This document shows, one piece after another, positions 48,896-57,443 of a stretch of 64,000 nucleotides of DNA. Below the pieces are notes generated by a model. It was not told the DNA's origin and made no database searches. It saw only the letters and a program-made list of their open reading frames with translations. Each line of letters begins with the position of its first letter. The first letter of the stretch is position 1. Both the position numbers and the translations under genes were made by a program. This stretch comes from Planctomycetota bacterium (GTDB lineage Bacteria > Planctomycetota > Phycisphaerae > Phycisphaerales > UBA1924): positions 1-64,000 of the forward strand of contig JAEYUO010000072.1 in NCBI GenBank assembly GCA_023432465.1, written 5' to 3'.

Positions 48896-49852
48896 TCACG
48901 TTCCCGAGGCTGGATTCCCGCTGTGCCCTCTCTCAACGTCGGTTGAAGTCTCCGGCTTGTCACGCCACTGAGGCACCGGAAAGGTTGCTTTGAGGCATGC
49001 GCCGCCGCGACCGTTCGCGGAGTCGAGCTCCCGCGACGAAAGCACGATGGTGCCGCCCAGTTCCTGAACGAGTTCGCGGCAGAAGGCAAGGCCGACACCG
49101 GTTCCGCCGTGCTTGGTTGAATAGCCGAGACGGAAGACACTCTCGCCGCTCCGCAGCGGCATCTCCGGCGGACCTTCTCCGTTGTCGAGAATCTCCAGCA
49201 CGACACAGCGTCCGGTGCGGCCCGGCTCCGTGCGGGCGTGGATCTCGATGTAGCCGTCGGCGCGGCCGGTTCGCTCGATCGACTCGATCGAGTTCTGAAT
49301 GCCGTTGGTGATGATCGCAAAGACGAATCGGTCGGGCAGGTCCGCCAGGTCCTCGGCGATCTCTCCGCTGACTCGAAGGCAATGCTCATCCGTCAGGGGC
49401 GTCATGACCTCGATCGCGTGGCGGATTGCCTCGGCCATGCTGCCGGTGCCGGTGGCGACGCCGCGGGCGTGGGCGAGCGAGACCCCCTGCATCGCACACT
49501 TCACCAGGTCGGACATCTGCAGCATCGCGGCGTGAACGGTGTCAAGATGCTTGACCAGGTCCCCGATCGCGACAGGGGGCGTCTGGGTTCGTTCGCTGCC
49601 GACGCTTCGGCGTGCCAGCGAGAGGCAGCGCATGGACCCGTCGAGCAGATTGGCAAGCTCGTGGGTCAGCGTGGTGAGCCGGTCGGAGATGTATGCCCCA
49701 TCGATGGGATCCACCGCGATCTGCGCCGGGCGCACGATCGTGCGCTTCAGCGACGCTTCCCGCTTCCCGGTCTTGGCGGGCTTGGCATCCTTCTTCCGCC
49801 CGTTTGGCGGGGGAGGAGGCGGGCTCGAGGAAGGGTCAGGGGGAGTGGACAT
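48896..49852 (-). CDS. Cytoplasmic sensor histidine kinase (NtrB-like)
   Basis: A 318-residue kinase without membrane segments. A Pro-rich, basic N-terminus (1-45) precedes the dimerisation helix with His64 in LTHELANLLDGSMRCL. The ATPase domain has an N-box (IITNGIQNSIESI), G1 (EILDNGEGPP) and G2 (KHGGTGVGLAFCREL). There is no PAS or GAF sensor domain, so the input is probably another protein or the N-terminal extension. The next genes downstream are a small ORF and the sigma-54 regulator. The frame is open 21 codons upstream, but MSTPPDPSSS is preferred. Confidence 0.88.
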   Translation of the reverse strand: MSTPPDPSSSPPPPPPNGRKKDAKPAKTGKREASLKRTIVRPAQIAVDPIDGAYISDRLTTLTHELANLLDGSMRCLSLARRSVGSERTQTPPVAIGDLVKHLDTVHAAMLQMSDLVKCAMQGVSLAHARGVATGTGSMAEAIRHAIEVMTPLTDEHCLRVSGEIAEDLADLPDRFVFAIITNGIQNSIESIERTGRADGYIEIHARTEPGRTGRCVVLEILDNGEGPPEMPLRSGESVFRLGYSTKHGGTGVGLAFCRELVQELGGTIVLSSRELDSANGRGGACLKATFPVPQWRDKPETSTDVERGHSGNPASGT

Positions 49853-49899
49853 CGCCACCGGATATCGGCGGCGATCCCCCGTCGCTGAAGGGCGTGTGT

Positions 49900-49939
49900 T
49901 GAGAAAACGAAACACCCCGGCCGGTTATCCGGACCGGGG
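49900..49939 (-). terminator. Intrinsic terminator of ileS
   Basis: On the minus strand CCCCGGTCCGG pairs with CCGGCCGGGG (one G-U pair) around an ATAA loop, and the RNA continues TGTTTCGTTTT. It lies about 25 bases after the ileS stop and just before the kinase start. Confidence 0.8.
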
Positions 49940-49963
49940 CGTGTTGTGATGGTGCAACGGGCT

Positions 49964-52900
49964 TCAGGCCAATCCGACCGCCGCGGCATCGCGATCGGAG
50001 AGCGGATTGCCGTCGGATCGCGGCTTGACCGTTCCGTCGCGCTTCCAGGAGCGGGCACAGGCCTCCCAGCCGCGGGTTCGAAGGTCCTCCGCGCGGGCGA
50101 CGGAGCCGGTCTCATCGAGCCACACCTTGCTGACGCCGAGCAGGTCGGCAAGATCGACAGGATCAAAGTGAGCTAGGGCTGGGTCGCTCGCGGGCAGGTG
50201 CACGCCCGCATCGAGCGGGTTCTGGATGTTCAAAGCCGACTTGGCATCCTCGAGCGACTTTCCCGCCGCGGCAAGGACCTTCATGGCATCGGACCACGAT
50301 GCGTGGGGGTTTGCCGCAAGCGGAGCGGGGAACGACTGTGTGTGCACGCACATCTCATCTTGCGGGCCGGCCTTGTGCAGCACGCGCCACGCCTCATCGG
50401 CGGTGTGCGGCAGCAGGGGGGCGAGCAGGCGGCACAGCCCGTCGGTCATCTGCCAGAGCGCGGCCTGCGTGCAACGGCGCCGGGGTGAGTCCGGCTTGTC
50501 GCAGTAGAGCCGGTCCTTCACGGCGGCGAGGTAGGTCGAGCTGAGGGTCTGGCTGCAGAAGTCGTACAACGCCGAGTGCACCTCGCGATAGTCGTACCTG
50601 TCGTAGGCGCGGCAGACTTCGGTCGTGAGCCGTGCAAACTCACCGAGCACCCATGCGTCCAGACTGGTCGGATCGGGCGAGGCTGGCGCCTGCTGCCCTG
50701 CTGCGGGGTCATAGTCGTCAAGATTGCTGAGCATGAACCGGAGCGTGTTGCGGACCTTGCGGTAGCTCTCGCCGGCGAGCGCGAAGAACTCCATGTCCAC
50801 CTTGACATCGTTCTCGTACGACAACGACGCGACCCACCACCGGCAGACATCCGCGCCGTGGTCCTTCAGCAGATCCTCGACCTTGATGTCGTTGCCGAGG
50901 GACTTGCTCATCTTCTTGCCGTGCTTGTCCACCATGAAGCCGTGCGTGAGCAGGGTCTTGAACGGCGGCTGGCCCGTCGCGCCCAGCGCAGGCAGGAGCG
51001 AGCTCTGGAACCAGCCGCGATGCTGGTCCGAGCCTTCGAGGTAGAGGTCTGCCGGGAACCCGAGCTTGCGCTCGCGCAGGACGGCGTTCCAGGATGAGCC
51101 CGACTCGAACCAGACATCGAGGATGTCGCCGCCCTTCTTCAACTGTGCGCGGGCGCCGCGAGCAAACGCGGGCGCGAGGGACTTGGGCAGCGCGGGGTCG
51201 GAGCTCTCGTCGTAATGCTCGAGCAACTGCTCAGGGGTCAGCATGAACCACGCGTCGGAGCCCTTCTCGCGTACGACGCGGGCAACAGCCCGCACGCTCG
51301 CCGGCGTCATGACCGCTGCGCCCTCGGGTGTCATGAACGCGGGGATTGGCAGACCCCATGCACGCTGGCGCGAGACACACCAGTCGGGGCGGGACTCGAG
51401 CATGCCGCGCATGCGATCGCGGCCCCAGGCCGGGACAAACTGAACACTGCCGTGAAGCGGAAGCGGCAATGACTCATGCTGGTCTGCTTGCGCAAGGAGC
51501 TCGCAAGCACGCTCTCGAGAAACAGAAACGCCTGTCTTGCCCGTTTCGTCATCTCGCAGTTGCGATATCTCGCGATCGAGCCGCTGTTGCGACTTCGTGC
51601 CCGGTTGCCCCCCAGGTCCAGCCATACAGCCGATCGCATCGAGTGCCATCGTGCGCAGGTTGCGTCCCTCGCCCTTGGACTTGAGCGCGGCCGAACCCTC
51701 GTGGCGGCCGTCGACAGCCACGAACCACTGCTCGGTGCAGCGGAAGATCGTCGGTGTCTTGCTCCGCCAGTCGTGCGGGTAGGAGTGGGTGAAGGTGTGG
51801 TCGTGGAAGAGATGCCCGGAGCTTCGGAGCCACTCGGTCACCTTCTTGTTCGCATCCCAGACGGACACGCCGCGAAGCCAGTCGGGCGCGGTGGCATCGT
51901 AGGTGCCATCGCCCTGCACCGGGCAATAGATGGGCAGGTGCTCGCGGAGGCCGCTGGCATAGTCCTCCGCGCCGTGTCCGGGCGCGGTGTGGACGATGCC
52001 CGTGCCATCTTCAAGTGTCACGTAGTCCGCCGCGACGACGGACCAGAGCTTGGCCGGATCGCAAACGCGCCCGAGCCCGCACGCCGGCGGATTGGTCACA
52101 AACGGATGCTTGTAGCGCAGGCCGAGCAGCCTTGCGCCCGTCGTCGTCGCCAGGACGGCCACATCTTCGGCCTTGGCCAGCCCCGTGACTTTCTCGACCA
52201 GCGCAGCGGCCATGACCGACACGTTTCCGTCAACACGCACGAGCGCGTACTCGTGCTTCGGGTTCACCGCAACGCCGACGTTGGCGGGGAGGGTCCAGGG
52301 GGTCGTCGTCCAGATCATGAACGAGGGACGCTGCGTCGGCCTTGGATCCTCGGCCTCATCGTCCTCGGTGTCCTCCGTGTCCGACTCTGTGAGTTCAGTG
52401 GCCAGAGCTTTGGGCAGTCCGAATGCGTCGTACACCGCATCGGCATCGACAGCTTCGAAATCGACATACACGGACAGGTCTTCGCGATCCTCGTACTCAA
52501 GCTCCGCCTCGGCGAGTGCGGTTTCGTTCGCGATCGACCAGTGCACGGGTTTGAGCGCGCGGTACAGCAGGTCCTGCTCGACGAGGTCCGCCAGAACTTC
52601 CAGCACCGCGCCCTCGTATGCCGGGTCCATCGTCAGGTACGGGTGCGCATAGTCGCCCATCGTGAGCAGGCGCTGCATCTGCTCGCCCTGGAGTTTCACG
52701 AACTTCTCGGCGTACTTGCGGCACTCGCGCCGGACGATCATTTTCCGCTCGCCCTCGGGCAGTGCGGCGATCTTGTCCCACTTCTTCGACTCGACCAGTT
52801 CGGTCATCACCTTGTGCTCGATCGGCAGCCCGTGACAGTCCCACCCAGGCACGAATGCGCACCGCTTGCCCGACATGGTCTTGGATCGAACGACAAAGTC

Positions 52901-53200
52901 CTTCAGGCACTTGTTCATCAAGTGCCCCATGTGGATGTTCCCGTTCGCGTAGGGCGGCCCATCGTGAAACAGGAACGGCGCGGCGGCGATCCTGGCTTCA
53001 TCCACCGCCGTGTGCAATCCCCTGCCCGCGGCCAATCCGTTCCACCGCTTGAGCGTGGCCGGTTCGTTCTGAACCAGATTCGCCTTCATCGGGAACGAGG
53101 TCTTGGGGAGATTGACGGGATACTTCACCTTGCCGCCCTCAGGTTTGGCTGGCTTCTCGGCGGCGGCGTGCGTGGTGTGGGGGTGAGATTCGGTGCTCAT
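49964..53200 (-). CDS. ileS: Isoleucyl-tRNA synthetase
   Basis: A 1,078-residue class I aminoacyl-tRNA synthetase. HIGH-type motif HMGH at 90-93 (GPPYANGNIHMGHLMNKCLK), GWDCHGLPIEHKV, the editing domain with TTPWTLPANVGVAVNP, and KMSKS at about 762 (KHGKKMSKSLGND). Two lineage insertions: an acidic stretch (ESDTEDTEDDEAEDPRP) before the editing domain and about 70 residues (TMALDAIGCMAGPGGQPG... ) before the second catalytic half. The C-terminal zinc domain of other IleS is degenerate: WEACARSWKRDG and PLSDRDAAAVG retain the outline but have lost the four-Cys pattern. A short hairpin (53222-53237) precedes the ATG; no T-box motif is visible. The start MSTESHPHTTH follows the longest upstream frame. 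Confidence 0.95.
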   Translation of the reverse strand: MSTESHPHTTHAAAEKPAKPEGGKVKYPVNLPKTSFPMKANLVQNEPATLKRWNGLAAGRGLHTAVDEARIAAAPFLFHDGPPYANGNIHMGHLMNKCLKDFVVRSKTMSGKRCAFVPGWDCHGLPIEHKVMTELVESKKWDKIAALPEGERKMIVRRECRKYAEKFVKLQGEQMQRLLTMGDYAHPYLTMDPAYEGAVLEVLADLVEQDLLYRALKPVHWSIANETALAEAELEYEDREDLSVYVDFEAVDADAVYDAFGLPKALATELTESDTEDTEDDEAEDPRPTQRPSFMIWTTTPWTLPANVGVAVNPKHEYALVRVDGNVSVMAAALVEKVTGLAKAEDVAVLATTTGARLLGLRYKHPFVTNPPACGLGRVCDPAKLWSVVAADYVTLEDGTGIVHTAPGHGAEDYASGLREHLPIYCPVQGDGTYDATAPDWLRGVSVWDANKKVTEWLRSSGHLFHDHTFTHSYPHDWRSKTPTIFRCTEQWFVAVDGRHEGSAALKSKGEGRNLRTMALDAIGCMAGPGGQPGTKSQQRLDREISQLRDDETGKTGVSVSRERACELLAQADQHESLPLPLHGSVQFVPAWGRDRMRGMLESRPDWCVSRQRAWGLPIPAFMTPEGAAVMTPASVRAVARVVREKGSDAWFMLTPEQLLEHYDESSDPALPKSLAPAFARGARAQLKKGGDILDVWFESGSSWNAVLRERKLGFPADLYLEGSDQHRGWFQSSLLPALGATGQPPFKTLLTHGFMVDKHGKKMSKSLGNDIKVEDLLKDHGADVCRWWVASLSYENDVKVDMEFFALAGESYRKVRNTLRFMLSNLDDYDPAAGQQAPASPDPTSLDAWVLGEFARLTTEVCRAYDRYDYREVHSALYDFCSQTLSSTYLAAVKDRLYCDKPDSPRRRCTQAALWQMTDGLCRLLAPLLPHTADEAWRVLHKAGPQDEMCVHTQSFPAPLAANPHASWSDAMKVLAAAGKSLEDAKSALNIQNPLDAGVHLPASDPALAHFDPVDLADLLGVSKVWLDETGSVARAEDLRTRGWEACARSWKRDGTVKPRSDGNPLSDRDAAAVGLA

Positions 53201-53470
53201 GAAACGGGTCCTTGGCAACGGGACACCTGATGGTGTCGCGGCGGTGCGCTTCGAATCGGGATCGGGACGGGATGGTACGGTGTCGGGCCGCGCCGGAAGC
53301 GCAGCCACAATGCCCCGGCCGATGGCCCGGCGTCAACTCGTCAATGGTTGGATGGACCAGACGACCGCACGCCAAGCCTCAGCGGGGCTTGGTAATTCGA
53401 ATCCGGGGGATGAAACGTGCGCGGTGCATGGGTCGGCCAAAGCCTACATCGGCCGCGGCGTGGGTCAAGA

Positions 53471-54088
53471 TCAGGCGTGCTCGAAGATGGTCTGCGTCCG
53501 AATCACCAGGCCTGTAGCTGCGACAAGGTGGTAGGACTGGGCGTGCACCTCTTTGGTCAGCCGCTGCACATCCAGCATCGAGAGGTTGCGGCCCCCATTG
53601 CCGGCGTGCCCGTGAGCCCGACCGTTCCCGTTCAGACCCAAGGCCCCGTTGTGGCCGTTCAGCGGGGCGTGCGTGTCTGACCAGACATGGATCAACGCGC
53701 CGGTTTCCTGAGCAAACTGGGTCATTTCGTCGTATGTGGCCTGATACAAGTTGTCGGACAAGTGCTCGGTCTGGACCGAAGTGATGTACTTGACCTTCTC
53801 GGCGTCGAACGAGTGCTCAAACTCATGCTCGCCGGCGCACTGGAAGCCCGTCACCGCGCCGTCAACGGGCAGCGCGCCCTCCTGATCGGTCAGAAGCTCG
53901 CACGCACACAGCTTTGCGTGCTGAAAGCGCAGGAGGTGGGCACCGGGCATGACCCAAGCCTCGATCTCATACGCGCCGTGGACGAGTTGCCGGCGACCCT
54001 TGAGCGGAAAGAGCTCTGGGTGCAGGGCTTTGCGGTACAGAAAGATCTGATAGGTTTGCAGACCGTTCGGTTTGGTCGGAAGGTTCAT
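53471..54088 (-). CDS. Conserved-looking protein of unknown function
   Basis: A 205-residue soluble protein beginning MNLPTKPNGLQTYQIFLYRK. YRKALHPELFPLKGRRQLVH, EIEAWVMPGAHLLRFQHAK and VTGFQCAGEHEFEHSFD read as an antiparallel-beta domain and recall DUF2617, but I cannot verify this. A Gly/Asn/His-rich spacer (GHNGALGLNGNGRAHGHAGN) near 160-180 is low complexity. The longer frame adds 24 residues upstream without clear features. A candidate promoter lies about 170 bases upstream on the same strand (54267-54295), overlapping an inverted repeat. Divergent from the HEAT-repeat gene. Confidence 0.6.
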   Translation of the reverse strand: MNLPTKPNGLQTYQIFLYRKALHPELFPLKGRRQLVHGAYEIEAWVMPGAHLLRFQHAKLCACELLTDQEGALPVDGAVTGFQCAGEHEFEHSFDAEKVKYITSVQTEHLSDNLYQATYDEMTQFAQETGALIHVWSDTHAPLNGHNGALGLNGNGRAHGHAGNGGRNLSMLDVQRLTKEVHAQSYHLVAATGLVIRTQTIFEHA

Positions 54089-54257
54089 TCGTGGATTCCT
54101 CGCGCCTTCACCGATGCAAGCCCCAAGAGGGCCATTTGGAGACTTCAGGATCGATACCAAACGTCAGCCGACATCCGGTCTTCGTGATTGCTTCACGGAT
54201 ATCGGGCCATTGTTCCAAGATCGCGTCTGATTCGCAAGAGCAATTTTCGAACAAGAG

Positions 54258-54295
54258 TATACTAGCAGTATAAACAATGGGCAAGTCACCCACAA
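54258..54295 (-). promoter_or_regulatory. Promoter with overlapping operator-like dyad
   Basis: On the minus strand TTGTGG (54295-54290) and TATACT (54272-54267) are separated by 17 bases. The -10 is one arm of a perfect dyad: TATACT (54258-54263), AGC, AGTATA (54267-54272), in an AT-rich patch between divergent genes. The -35 lies inside the first codons of the divergent HEAT-repeat gene. A repressor bound at the dyad would block this promoter. Confidence 0.5.
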
Positions 54296-55854
54296 CAGGT
54301 AGGGGTATGCCGTCCCGATCGGGATCGGATGAGGGGAAGCCCGCCGCGTCGTCGCCTGTCAACATGGGCAAGTTTCTGACGCAAATAGGGCTGTGGCGGG
54401 GGCTTCTGTCTCGGATGGCCCGTTCAACCGCTGGCCTCTCAAAGGACCGTCAAAAAGCCCGACTTGCAGCCGAAGTCGCACCCACGCCGTCCGCCGGCGC
54501 GGATGCGCTTGTATCGCTTCTCGCGGATCGTGACCCGGAGATGTCGCGGACAGCCGAGGCCGCGATCCGCGACATCGTTCTTCACGGTTCAAACGTCGAG
54601 GAGTCCGCCGAGCTTCTTGCGGTCGCGATCGACCGGTACGTGGAACACCGCCGCGTGGCCGTCGCGGAAGTCCTCGTTCGATTCCGTGCATCTCTGGCGT
54701 GGCGTGTGCTCAAGGCGAATCCGCTTGCGCCGGTGCTGCGCGATCCCGGTCACCCGATCCACATGGTCGTCCGGGGCCTCATCCGGCGGGGCGCCCTTGC
54801 GGATGATGTCGCCTTGCTGTGGCGTGTGATGGTCGAGCCGGCGTGGGCCGCGGCGTGTCGTGAACACCTGACCGGTCGTCTCACGCGAGACGAACGCGCG
54901 GCGTTGCTCTCGGCCTCGCACCTCGCTCTGCACCCGCGTCGAGCAAGGCTGGCGGAGGCGAAGACGCTCGCGTCGGCCTTTGCCTCGGCCGCGGAGCAGA
55001 GCGATGTCGCATCGCTTGCGAAACTCGCCCGGGAGGCGGATGACCGGCTCGCCGCCTCGGCAGCGCGAGGCCTGGCGATGGCGAGATCGAGCGATGCCGC
55101 GGCTCGCGAGGCGCGCGAAACTGGCATCCTCGGGCTGTGCTCGCATCCTTCTCGGCTGGTCGCTGCCGCGGCCGTTCTGGCGGCCCACGAAGATCTGCGG
55201 GCCGGACATCGACGCCGCACGCGCATCGGGCGGGATGCGACGATCCGCGAGTTTCGGTCGGAACTCCTCAGTGCGGACCCGAAGACGGTCGGCTGTGCAG
55301 TGGACAGTGTTCGGCGGATGTGTCTGTGCCGCGAACTTGCGACGGAGTTGGGCCGAATCGCAGTGGGGGGACACGCGAGACCCGCCGCGGCGGCCTGCGC
55401 AGCGCTTCGGGGGTGCGCCGACGACCAGTCCTACGCGGCCTTGCTCTGCGCTGCCGAAGCCGCCGATCATCGCGTTGCCGCGACGGCCATCGAGTCTCTC
55501 TCGATGGTGGCGATCGCGCAAGGACGATTTGAATCCGTCGTGTCCGTTCTTCTCACGGCGACCGAGGATGCCCGTCATCGTGTCCGGGCCGCGGCGGCAC
55601 GGGCACTGGTGCAAGCTGGCCATGCCCACGGTCAGGCCGCGGTACTCGCCATGCTGGGGGACTCGCGGCCTGCGCACCGGATGGCGGGGCTTTGGGTGGT
55701 CGAGAGGCTGCTCCGGGCGGGGCGGGTTGAGCCGGATGTGAGGCTTGCCGGACGGATCTTGTCGCTCGATGAACCCGGCGAGCCCACGGCGATTCGAGGC
55801 TCCGCAGCGCGGTGCGCGGCCATGATCAGCCGGCAACTGCTGCCGGCCGATTGA
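54277..55854 (+). CDS. HEAT-repeat protein, unknown
   Basis: A 525-residue protein built of about ten HEAT-like helix pairs from residue 65 to 510, for example DALVSLLADRDPEMSRTAEA, VSVLLTATEDARHRVRAAAA and AVLAMLGDSRPAHRMAGLWV. The N-terminal 60 residues are basic and low-complexity, and no signal peptide is present. HEAT repeats form curved scaffolds that bind other proteins or nucleic acid; the partner cannot be guessed. Alternative starts are at 54307 and 54364; none has a convincing ribosome site. It is followed after 122 bases by a STAS-domain gene on the same strand. Confidence 0.75.
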   Translation: MGKSPTTGRGMPSRSGSDEGKPAASSPVNMGKFLTQIGLWRGLLSRMARSTAGLSKDRQKARLAAEVAPTPSAGADALVSLLADRDPEMSRTAEAAIRDIVLHGSNVEESAELLAVAIDRYVEHRRVAVAEVLVRFRASLAWRVLKANPLAPVLRDPGHPIHMVVRGLIRRGALADDVALLWRVMVEPAWAAACREHLTGRLTRDERAALLSASHLALHPRRARLAEAKTLASAFASAAEQSDVASLAKLAREADDRLAASAARGLAMARSSDAAAREARETGILGLCSHPSRLVAAAAVLAAHEDLRAGHRRRTRIGRDATIREFRSELLSADPKTVGCAVDSVRRMCLCRELATELGRIAVGGHARPAAAACAALRGCADDQSYAALLCAAEAADHRVAATAIESLSMVAIAQGRFESVVSVLLTATEDARHRVRAAAARALVQAGHAHGQAAVLAMLGDSRPAHRMAGLWVVERLLRAGRVEPDVRLAGRILSLDEPGEPTAIRGSAARCAAMISRQLLPAD

Positions 55855-55976
55855 GCATCCCCGACGGCGAGCCAGGAGTTGTGAAGATTGCGCAAGCGCG
55901 CGTATCACCGGGTCGCTTCCGCGCGCGTGGATGAAGACAATCCGGCGGCAGCCCTACGGCCACGAGGAGCCCCTGA

Positions 55977-56366
55977 ATGTTGGACATTTCGACCGACTCC
56001 GCGGCCTTGCCCGGATGCCTGCTCATCCGCATGGTGGGCGAAGCGAGTCTGCGGGAAGTTGACGGACTTCAGTTGCAGCTCCGACGCATCGGCTCCGCCC
56101 ACCCACAGCGGGTCATCATCGACCTTGCGCACGTGACGTTCATGGCGAGCCTTGCGATGGGCACGCTCGTCGAGTTCACATCCGGCATCAAAGTTCGCAA
56201 AGGGCGTGTCGCTGTCGCGGGCGCCTCGGGAATGCTGCTCGATGCGATCCGGAGGGCCCGGCTTGACACGCTCTTTGTGATGGCGGACACGGTCGAGTCG
56301 GCCGCATCGACTCTCCGCGAGATCGTCCCGGAGGTTCCCGCGGCGGCAAGCCCAAGCTCACCGTGA
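55977..56366 (+). CDS. STAS-domain protein (anti-sigma antagonist-like)
   Basis: A 129-residue single STAS domain. VIIDLAHVTFMASLAMGTLVEF (46-67) matches the phosphorylation-site helix of SpoIIAA-type proteins, with Ser58 as the likely phospho-acceptor. Such proteins bind and relieve anti-sigma kinases, or act in stress or surface-sensing switches. No cognate kinase adjoins. The last nine bases overlap tail to tail with the agmatinase-family gene. Confidence 0.83.
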   Translation: MLDISTDSAALPGCLLIRMVGEASLREVDGLQLQLRRIGSAHPQRVIIDLAHVTFMASLAMGTLVEFTSGIKVRKGRVAVAGASGMLLDAIRRARLDTLFVMADTVESAASTLREIVPEVPAAASPSSP

Positions 56367-57407
56367 CCGCTGAGAGACCGCCGCGGCACCGCACAGCTTG
56401 TAGAGCAAGCGTGCTCCGACATTGGCATCCCACTCCGGCTCCTTTGGGTTGGGCCCGGGACAAACCTCGTTGAGGTCGAACCCGACGATCGTGCGGCCTG
56501 ATCGCGCAAGAAGCTCAAGCAATGCACACGCCCGGTGGAACGAGAAGCCACCCGGAACGGGCGTGCCCGTGTGCGGGCAGAGAGCAGGGTCCAGTCCGTC
56601 AATGTCAAAGCTCACCCAGACGTGCTTGGGCAGCGGCTTTATGGCATCGCGGCAAAGGGACTCGAAACGTGCGCCCGCATCCAGCTTGCGAGACCAGTCA
56701 AAGTCGAAGTGCGTACGGATGCGGCCCTTTGAGGCCTTTATCGCATCGAGCTCGCCCTTGCCATAGTCGCGGATGCCGACCTGCACCAGCCGCGAAACCC
56801 CGGGCAATAGCCACATCACGTTGTGCATGATGGAAGCGTGCGACCACGCAAAGCCTTCAAAGGCGACCCGCAGGTCCATGTGGGCATCGATCTGCAGGAT
56901 GCCAAGTCCGCGGTTGCCCTTGATGTGCGAGACGTGGTCCGATGCGGCCCAGATCGCGCCGAACGGCGTCGAATGGTCCCCACCCAGCAGCCCCGGGATG
57001 CGTCCCTCCTCCATCGCGGCGATCGTCCGGTCGTAGGTGTGCTCAACGACGGCGAAGCCCGCATCGTTGACCGCCTGAATCGCCTTCGCATCACGTGGTC
57101 CCGCGCCGCCGCGTGCGATGATCGGTACAGCCAGCTTCCTGGCGCGTCGTGAAATCGACGCGATATTCGCCGGTATCGGCTCCATGAAGATTCCGTTCTC
57201 GAACGTGCGCCCGAACTGGTGATCGAGAAGATCGACCTGCGAGGATGCGTCAAAGATCGCCTTCGGCCCCGCGGATGTCCCCCCGCCGTACGAGGTGGTC
57301 GCATCGAAGGGCACGGGGATCAGCACGATCCTTGAATCACTTCGCTTGAAGGGAAGGCCGAAGATTCCGCTTCCGGGTTGCGCCGCTGCATCGGGGTCAA
57401 AGTTCAT
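56358..57407 (-). CDS. Agmatinase/arginase-family ureohydrolase
   Basis: A 349-residue Mn-dependent hydrolase of the arginase superfamily. The binuclear site is intact: His145 in GGDHSTPFG, Asp174-His176-Asp178 in DAHMDLR, and Asp268-Asp270 in SFDIDGLDP, followed by the typical TGTPVPGGFSF. The substrate (agmatine, formiminoglutamate, guanidinobutyrate) is not decided by these motifs. The N-terminal 25 residues differ from SpeB. The TACACT element at 57415-57420 lies seven bases before the ATG, so the transcript is likely leaderless. Preceded by the sugar isomerase-like gene 32 bases away on the same strand, and overlapping the STAS gene at its end. Confidence 0.9.
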   Translation of the reverse strand: MNFDPDAAAQPGSGIFGLPFKRSDSRIVLIPVPFDATTSYGGGTSAGPKAIFDASSQVDLLDHQFGRTFENGIFMEPIPANIASISRRARKLAVPIIARGGAGPRDAKAIQAVNDAGFAVVEHTYDRTIAAMEEGRIPGLLGGDHSTPFGAIWAASDHVSHIKGNRGLGILQIDAHMDLRVAFEGFAWSHASIMHNVMWLLPGVSRLVQVGIRDYGKGELDAIKASKGRIRTHFDFDWSRKLDAGARFESLCRDAIKPLPKHVWVSFDIDGLDPALCPHTGTPVPGGFSFHRACALLELLARSGRTIVGFDLNEVCPGPNPKEPEWDANVGARLLYKLCGAAAVSQRSR

Positions 57408-57414
57408 GGGGCGG

Positions 57415-57443
57415 AGTGTACAACCGCCGGACGGCCGCGTCAG
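57415..57443 (-). promoter_or_regulatory. Promoter for the agmatinase-family gene, leaderless layout
   Basis: On the minus strand CTGACG (57443-57438) and TACACT (57420-57415) are separated by 17 bases. The -35 overlaps the TGA stop of the upstream isomerase-like gene, and the -10 ends seven bases before the ATG at 57407, which is where transcription should begin. Confidence 0.5.

Noticed and set aside
53201..53470. T-box leader upstream of ileS
   Set aside because: The T-box core (AGGGTGGNACCGCG-like) is absent; only short hairpins (53222-53237, 53372-53392) are visible, and the latter lacks a T-run.
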